Assembly (NCBI RefSeq): GCF_004135285.1
Contig: NZ_CP035494.1
Span: 1,116,001-1,180,000, forward strand
Direction of reading: 5' to 3'
DNA length: 64,000 nt
Origin: Microbacterium protaetiae
GTDB taxonomy: Bacteria > Actinomycetota > Actinomycetes > Actinomycetales > Microbacteriaceae
Below the pieces are notes generated by a model. That model did no database searches. It was given only the letters and a program-made list of their open reading frames with translations, and was not told the DNA's origin. Both the position numbers and the translations under genes were made by a program. Shown one piece after another: positions 59,535-64,000 of this stretch. Numbering within the stretch: position 1 is the stretch's first letter; each line of letters begins with the position of its first letter.

Positions 59535-60823
59535 TTCTTCGCCGTGGTACAGATCGCCGCGTCAGCGATCGTCGTGTGGTATTGCTCGGCCGTCCACGGC
59601 AGCCCGACGGCCACCGCCTGTTCTCCGTCGGCGGCGGGCGTCTGCGCCGCGATGGCGGCCAGCTCACGGGCCAGGTCGACGACCACGCCCCGTCCGGCTG
59701 CGGAGTTGTTCAGCACGACGGCCACGGTCAGGCCGCTGGTGGGGTCGGAGAAGGCGCTGGTGAGGTACCCGCGCGTGGAACCGTACTGGCCGATGAGGGG
59801 GCCCGCCTCGACCACCCCACCCGAGGTGGTGAACCACGAGGGCGACCCCGACGAGAGGGGTAGGCCCTCGGTGAACCGGGTCTTGCTCTTCACCAGCGCC
59901 TGACTGGCGAGCGCCCGGGTATACGTGGCCAGGTCGCGGATGTCGGTGACCACACCCGAGTCGGTGAATCCGTAGCTGGCCGACTGCTCGGTGATCTCGG
60001 TCGCCTTGTCACACTGGTAGGCGCCCGATTTGGTCTTGGATGCGAAGTAGAACCCGCGCAGCGGCGTCGACGAGTCGACCACCGGCGCGGCCGACTGGTC
60101 GCCGGGCAGCGCGGTGTGCTCGAGCCCGAGCGGGTCGAAGATGCGCTTGTCGAACAGCTGCTGCGCGCTCTTGCCGCTGGCGCGCTCGAGCGCGAGCCCG
60201 AGCAGCAGATAGCCGGCGTCGGAGTCGCGAAAGGTGTTTCCGGGCTCGATGTCGCCGGAGACCTGACCCACGCCGTAGCCGACCAGCTCGCGGGGGTCCC
60301 ACTCGCGCGCCGGGTTTGTCAGCGACTGCGCGCCCAGGATCCTGTTGTACGAGCCGATGCCGCTCGTGCTGTCGCACAGCTGCTCGAGCGTGATGTCGGT
60401 GTACTTCGGGATCCCCCCGACGTAGTCGGTGACCGAGTCGTCGAGCTGCACGGTTCCGTCGGCGGCCAGTTCATACAGTGCGTCACACGTCATCGCCCGG
60501 GTCACCGGACCCGCACGGAACGTCATGTCGTCGTCGACCGGGGTCTTGCTGCCCGGTGCCACGGTGCCCACACCGGCGACCCATGAGCCGCTCCAGGGCA
60601 CCCACACCCCCACGATCGCACCCGAGGCGCCGGTGGCCGCCATTGCGTCGGTGACCGCGCTTTCGAGCTGCTTCTGCGTGTCGGTGGGCAGTTTCTGGTC
60701 GGGAGCGAGCGTGGCCAGACCTGCCACGGCGGGGTCGCCCGAGCACCCTGCTGCGCCAAGGGTGAGCGCGACGACGACCGCGGCCACTGCGGCCACGCGT
60801 CTGACTCCGGTGCGGATCGGCAT
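59531..60823 (-). CDS. Beta-lactamase/PBP-fold lipoprotein lacking catalytic residues
   Basis: A 430-aa lipoprotein (AAVVVALTLGAAGC lipobox) with the class C beta-lactamase/D-Ala-D-Ala carboxypeptidase fold. The expected SXXK (as in GSVTK) is GPVTR near residue 100, so both the nucleophile Ser and the Lys are replaced; the YXN site reads DSD in TFRDSDAGYLLLG; the HXG site reads QYG in IGQYGSTRGYL. It is therefore probably a non-catalytic binding protein. ATG 60823 has GGTGAGG before it; an ATG at 60862 is the longer option. Co-transcribed with the DMT exporter. Confidence 0.85.
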   Translation of the reverse strand: MPIRTGVRRVAAVAAVVVALTLGAAGCSGDPAVAGLATLAPDQKLPTDTQKQLESAVTDAMAATGASGAIVGVWVPWSGSWVAGVGTVAPGSKTPVDDDMTFRAGPVTRAMTCDALYELAADGTVQLDDSVTDYVGGIPKYTDITLEQLCDSTSGIGSYNRILGAQSLTNPAREWDPRELVGYGVGQVSGDIEPGNTFRDSDAGYLLLGLALERASGKSAQQLFDKRIFDPLGLEHTALPGDQSAAPVVDSSTPLRGFYFASKTKSGAYQCDKATEITEQSASYGFTDSGVVTDIRDLATYTRALASQALVKSKTRFTEGLPLSSGSPSWFTTSGGVVEAGPLIGQYGSTRGYLTSAFSDPTSGLTVAVVLNNSAAGRGVVVDLARELAAIAAQTPAADGEQAVAVGLPWTAEQYHTTIADAAICTTAKK

Positions 60824-60924
60824 CCTCACCCCCCGTGATCGTGCATAAGCATTCAAACACACCCGCAGGCCCTGTCTGGGCTTGAGCGGGGCTTGAGTGT
60901 CGCTGCGTTTCGTAGGCTTGCCAC

Positions 60925-61230
60925 ATGCCCCATCGTTTCGAAGCCGACGCCGTGACCGCCATCCTGAGCCACATGAACGGCGACCACACCGACGACAACC
61001 TCCTCATCGTGCGGGCCTTCGGCGTACCCGACGCCTTCTCTGCCCGCATGATCGGATTGGACGGCGATGCCGGCGAGTGGGAGGCGACCACGCCGGATGC
61101 CGCGACGCAGACGGTGCGCGTGCCGTGGCCGGACGGCCCGATCGCGGAGCGCCCGGCGGTGCGCAAGGCCGTCGTGCTCGTCTACCGCGAGGCGTGCGCC
61201 CGCCTCGGGCTCGAGCCGCGCTCGCACTGA
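60925..61230 (+). CDS. DUF2470 protein
   Basis: A 101-aa protein: FEADAVTAILSHMNGDHTDD is the DUF2470 signature with its His pair, as found at the C-terminus of HugZ-type heme-utilisation proteins. It lies 81 nt before a heme oxygenase gene on the same strand, so a role in heme handling is likely. Confidence 0.87.
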   Translation: MPHRFEADAVTAILSHMNGDHTDDNLLIVRAFGVPDAFSARMIGLDGDAGEWEATTPDAATQTVRVPWPDGPIAERPAVRKAVVLVYREACARLGLEPRSH

Positions 61231-61272
61231 GCGTCGCGCCACGGGCCGGCGCAGCATCCCGAATCCAGAAAC

Positions 61273-61291
61273 TTAGCTTAGGCATGCCTTA
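61273..61291 (+). promoter_or_regulatory. DtxR/IdeR-type iron box before the heme oxygenase gene
   Basis: TTAGCTTAGGCATGCCTTA matches the 19-bp DtxR consensus TWAGGTWAGSCTWACCTWA at most positions. It lies 20 bp before the start codon, so iron-loaded DtxR/IdeR would repress heme oxygenase. Confidence 0.75.
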
Positions 61292-61311
61292 TCTTCAGCT
61301 ATATTGAAGGC

Positions 61312-61965
61312 ATGACCGATCCGATCTCCTTCTCCACCGCCCTGCGCGAGCGCTCCGGCGCTGCCCACTCCGGCAGCGAGCACTCCGGATTCATGGCCGA
61401 CCTGCTGCGCGGCGAAGGCACGCGCGAGGACTACACGGCCCTGGTTGTGCAGCACTGGTACATCTACGCCGCGCTCGAGACCGCGACCGAGCGCATGCGC
61501 CACGACCCGATCGCGGCGCCGTTCATCAGCGACCGCCTCACCCGCATCCCGGCACTCGAAGCCGACCTCGAGTTCCTCATCGGGTCCGACTGGCGTGAGA
61601 GCATCGCCCCGCTGCCGACCACCCGCCGCTACGTCGAGCGCATCTCGCAGGTGGGCACTGTGTGGGCAGGCGGCTTCGTCGCTCACCACTACACGCGCTA
61701 TCTCGGCGACCTGTCGGGCGGTCTGTACATCGGCAAGGTCATGAAGCGGCAATTCGGCTTCGAGACCAACGGCATCGGTTTCTACCTCTTCGATGACATC
61801 GCCGATCCGGCCGAGTTCAAGAACGTCTACCGCGAGCAGCTGGATGCCGCCCCCTGGGACGCCGTGGAGCGCGAGCGCGTCATCGACGAGGTGCTGCTGG
61901 CCTACCGCTTCAACACCGAACTGTTCGAAGACCTGGCTCGCGCCAAGGCCGAGCTCGTCGCCTGA
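61312..61965 (+). CDS. Biliverdin-producing heme oxygenase
   Basis: A 217-aa all-helical enzyme opening heme to biliverdin, CO and Fe2+. LRERSGAAHSGSEHSGFMAD carries the proximal heme His, and HHYTRYLGDLSGGLYIGKVM the Gly-rich distal helix. Cytosolic. ATG at 61312 follows TTGAAGG. The iron box upstream indicates expression under iron starvation to release iron from heme. Confidence 0.94.
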   Translation: MTDPISFSTALRERSGAAHSGSEHSGFMADLLRGEGTREDYTALVVQHWYIYAALETATERMRHDPIAAPFISDRLTRIPALEADLEFLIGSDWRESIAPLPTTRRYVERISQVGTVWAGGFVAHHYTRYLGDLSGGLYIGKVMKRQFGFETNGIGFYLFDDIADPAEFKNVYREQLDAAPWDAVERERVIDEVLLAYRFNTELFEDLARAKAELVA

Positions 61966-61986
61966 GCGCGCCTCGGCGCCGCGGGA

Positions 61987-63354
61987 TCAGGATGCCGCGA
62001 CCCGCGCGCCGGCCATGAACCGCTGCACGTCGGGGTCGACCTGAATGTCGCGCGGCCGCAGCGGACGCGTGAGATAGAGGCCCTCCAGCGAGGTCAGCCG
62101 CGACAGTGCCACATATGTCTGGCCGGGTGCGAATGCACCCGAACCGAGGTCGATGATCGCGCGGTCGTACGTCTTTCCCTGTGACTTGTGGATCGTCACC
62201 GCCCACGCCAGCCGCAGCGGAAACTGCGTGAACTCCGCGGCGATGTCGCGAGTGAGCGCCTTGGTCTTCGGGTCATACGCGTAGCGGAACTTCTCCCACA
62301 CCGTCGGCTCGACGTCATGCTCTTCGCCATCGACCTCGACGCGCACGGTATCGCCGGCGATGCGGGTCACCGTGCCGATGGTGCCGTTCACCCACCGCGG
62401 TGGCTCGCCGCGCGATGAGACGTCGTTGCGCAGAAACATCACCTGCGCGCCGATCTTCAGCTGCAGCTCGACGTCGGCGGGGTACGCGTCGCCCCGACCG
62501 AAGTCGCCGCTGATGTCGGCCATCGCCGTCTGCGCGCGCCCGGGCAGGGCGTTCAGGTGCCGCTGGTTGATGGCGTTGACCCGGTCGTTGCGCGTGGCCA
62601 GCGTGATGATCGGCGGCTCGCCCGCCTCGGGCTCGGGCGGCCGGCGGGCGCCGGTGTCGTTGAGCACCTGCGCGATATCGGCGGTCACCCGACCGTGCCG
62701 CACGGCGTTGAGCATCGCCTTGAACGCCGGGTCGGACTGCCGATGGATGTCGCGCAGCTCGCGAATATGCAGTTCGGCGCCGTAGTTGCCGACATCCAGC
62801 AGTCCGTCGGCGTCTGCACCCGACCCCGCCCACACGTGCGCGTCGAAGAACCAGAACGAGCGATAGTGGTCGTCGACGTACCGGCGCTCGTCGCCGCGCG
62901 GCGGCACCGGAGCCAGCTGGTAGGGATCGCCGAACATCACCACCTGCACGCCGCCGAACGGTTCGGCACGACGCCCGCGGGCAGTGCGCAGCGCACGGTC
63001 GACGGCATCCATCAGATCCGCGTTGACCATCGAGATCTCGTCGATCACGAGCGTGTCGATGGCGTTCAGCAGCTTGCGAGTGGCGTCGGACTGCGGTTCG
63101 TCCTTGGTGCCGATCAGGCCGATGGGCAACTTGAACAGCGAGTGGATCGTCTGCCCCTCGACGTTCAGCGCCGCCACCCCGGTCGGTGCGCACACGGCGA
63201 TCTGCTTCTTCGTCGTCCAGGCCAGCTGCTGCAGCAGCGTCGATTTTCCGGTGCCCGCCCGTCCGGTGACGAAGACATGGTCGCGGGTGTCTTCGATGAG
63301 GCGGTACACCTCCTCCTGCTCGGCGGACAGGGCGGGGATGCTCACCCGATCCAT
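61987..63354 (-). CDS. PIF1/RecD-like superfamily 1 DNA helicase (AAA ATPase)
   Basis: A 455-aa helicase: HVFVTGRAGTGKSTLLQQLA is Walker A, TLVIDEISMVNADLMDAVDR Walker B, VVMFGDPYQLAPVPP motif III, and WAVTIHKSQGKTYDRAIIDL plus QTYVALSRLTSLEGLYLTRP the C-terminal motifs V-VI. It would unwind DNA, possibly at stalled forks or G-rich structures as PIF1 does. ATG 63354 fits the conserved N-terminus; the open frame upstream is not conserved-looking. Confidence 0.9.
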   Translation of the reverse strand: MDRVSIPALSAEQEEVYRLIEDTRDHVFVTGRAGTGKSTLLQQLAWTTKKQIAVCAPTGVAALNVEGQTIHSLFKLPIGLIGTKDEPQSDATRKLLNAIDTLVIDEISMVNADLMDAVDRALRTARGRRAEPFGGVQVVMFGDPYQLAPVPPRGDERRYVDDHYRSFWFFDAHVWAGSGADADGLLDVGNYGAELHIRELRDIHRQSDPAFKAMLNAVRHGRVTADIAQVLNDTGARRPPEPEAGEPPIITLATRNDRVNAINQRHLNALPGRAQTAMADISGDFGRGDAYPADVELQLKIGAQVMFLRNDVSSRGEPPRWVNGTIGTVTRIAGDTVRVEVDGEEHDVEPTVWEKFRYAYDPKTKALTRDIAAEFTQFPLRLAWAVTIHKSQGKTYDRAIIDLGSGAFAPGQTYVALSRLTSLEGLYLTRPLRPRDIQVDPDVQRFMAGARVAAS

Positions 63355-63453
63355 GGTACGGCGATGGATGCCGCGGCCCGGCAGATTCTCCACAGGCTGT
63401 CGCTTTGCGCCATTCCCCAGGCTGCGCACGCCCGGTTTTCTTAGACTGGGTCC

Positions 63454-64000
63454 GTGGAGAAGGCGGCGCTGGACGCATCGACGCCCCCGGGCGCTTCCTC
63501 CGCCGCGCCCGCGGGCACGATTCCTCCCGTCCGCGAGGCCGGAGAGGGCGCACTCGGCGGGGACGCGACAGCCACCGCACAGGCGAGTCGCCCGGGCCCC
63601 GGCATCCCGCCCCGACGCACTCATCTCGCGCGCGATCTGACCGCCATCGTCGTGACCGTGGTGGTGTTGCTGGCCGCGCTGGGCACGGGTGGGTTCTTTC
63701 TCTATCGGGCGCTGTACAGCCCGTCGGCGTTCGTGCAGCACTATCTGTCGCTGCTGTCGACCGGGCACGCCGCCGATGCGCTGCACGTTCCAGGTGTGGC
63801 CATCGACCGGTCTCAGCTCGAGGCGGCCGGTCTGCCCAAGAACTCCTCCGAGGCGCTGCTGCGCCGCTCGGCGCTGTCGGCCCTGACCGATGTGCGCGTC
63901 GAGTCCGAGACCACGGCGGGAGACGTGACCCAGGTGACCGTGTCATATCTGGCCGGCCAGCGATACCCGGGCACGACGACATTCTCGGTGGAGCAGTCGG
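63454..64000 (+). CDS. Single-pass membrane protein, N-terminal part; runs off the window
   Basis: 182 residues are visible: an Ala/Pro/Gly-rich disordered cytoplasmic lead of 55 residues, one membrane helix (LTAIVVTVVVLLAALGTGGF) and an external domain starting LYRALYSPSAFVQHYLSLLS that resembles NTF2-like/DUF4878-type lipoprotein domains. GTG start at 63454. Function unknown; divergent from the helicase gene. Confidence 0.7.
   Translation, partial: MEKAALDASTPPGASSAAPAGTIPPVREAGEGALGGDATATAQASRPGPGIPPRRTHLARDLTAIVVTVVVLLAALGTGGFFLYRALYSPSAFVQHYLSLLSTGHAADALHVPGVAIDRSQLEAAGLPKNSSEALLRRSALSALTDVRVESETTAGDVTQVTVSYLAGQRYPGTTTFSVEQS

Overview
The window is chromosomal DNA from a high-GC Gram-positive actinobacterium, most likely a Microbacteriaceae and probably Microbacterium or a close relative. 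This rests on the very high GC, frequent GTG starts, long ATGA-coupled operons, a HAIR heat-shock operator at dnaK, a DtxR-type iron box, actinobacterial families (DUF6230, DUF6114, DUF6716) and abundant ggatgcc/ggcatcc words. The genus is an inference.

Left part (1-24.8 kb). The 5' part of dnaK lies on the minus strand behind an HspR-type operator. After an MFS carrier comes a five-gene cell-surface cluster (2677-8524): a GT2 glycosyltransferase, a polysialyltransferase-family enzyme, a CMP-nonulosonate synthetase fused to a HAD phosphatase, a NeuB-type synthase and a DUF6716 putative glycosyltransferase. This looks like a pathway for a sialic-acid or Kdn-like wall polymer. Two facing MarR-type regulators and an HxlR/quinone-reductase pair follow. 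A sulfate-assimilation operon (12081-21039) then encodes siroheme chelatase, sulfite reductase, APS reductase, ATP sulfurylase CysD/CysN, uroporphyrinogen methyltransferase, ferredoxin reductase, ferredoxin and a thioredoxin-reductase-like protein. After it come a Phd/PIN toxin-antitoxin pair, dcd, a tyrosine phosphatase, a TetR regulator and an SDR.

Mobile element (25.0-30.5 kb). A tRNA-Gly(CCC) gene is the attachment site of a 5.5-kb element bounded by 43-bp direct repeats. Its tyrosine integrase is broken. It also holds coupled mini-genes, excisionase-like HTH proteins, small Cys-rich phage-type proteins, an unrecognised 225-aa cargo gene, and a Panacea-type toxin-antitoxin pair in which the antitoxin gene carries an apparent one-base frameshift. 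The element is probably immobile on its own.

Middle part (30.5-48.8 kb). Divergent regulator/enzyme pairs have clear palindromic operators (LysR/MFS, TetR/monooxygenase, MarR/F420-reductase-like, MmyB-type HTH/ilvD). They are followed by a branched-chain-amino-acid-type ABC transporter coupled to a luciferase-like monooxygenase and two AhpD-superfamily proteins, probably an uptake and oxidation system for an unknown small substrate.

Right part (48.8-64 kb). A gene-free 1.1-kb stretch carries a family of large imperfect palindromic repeats: three tandem copies of a 157-bp unit flanked by two related copies, with a further copy at 41.7 kb. Then come an APH-like kinase, an XRE-MNT/HEPN toxin-antitoxin pair, a penicillin-binding protein, and a USP-crcB-crcB fluoride operon behind a possible fluoride riboswitch. 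The rest is a TetR-controlled DUF6230/DUF6114 secreted-protein operon, a second F420-reductase-like gene, a DMT exporter, a beta-lactamase-fold protein lacking catalytic residues, an iron-box-controlled heme oxygenase, a PIF1/RecD-like helicase, and the start of a membrane protein.
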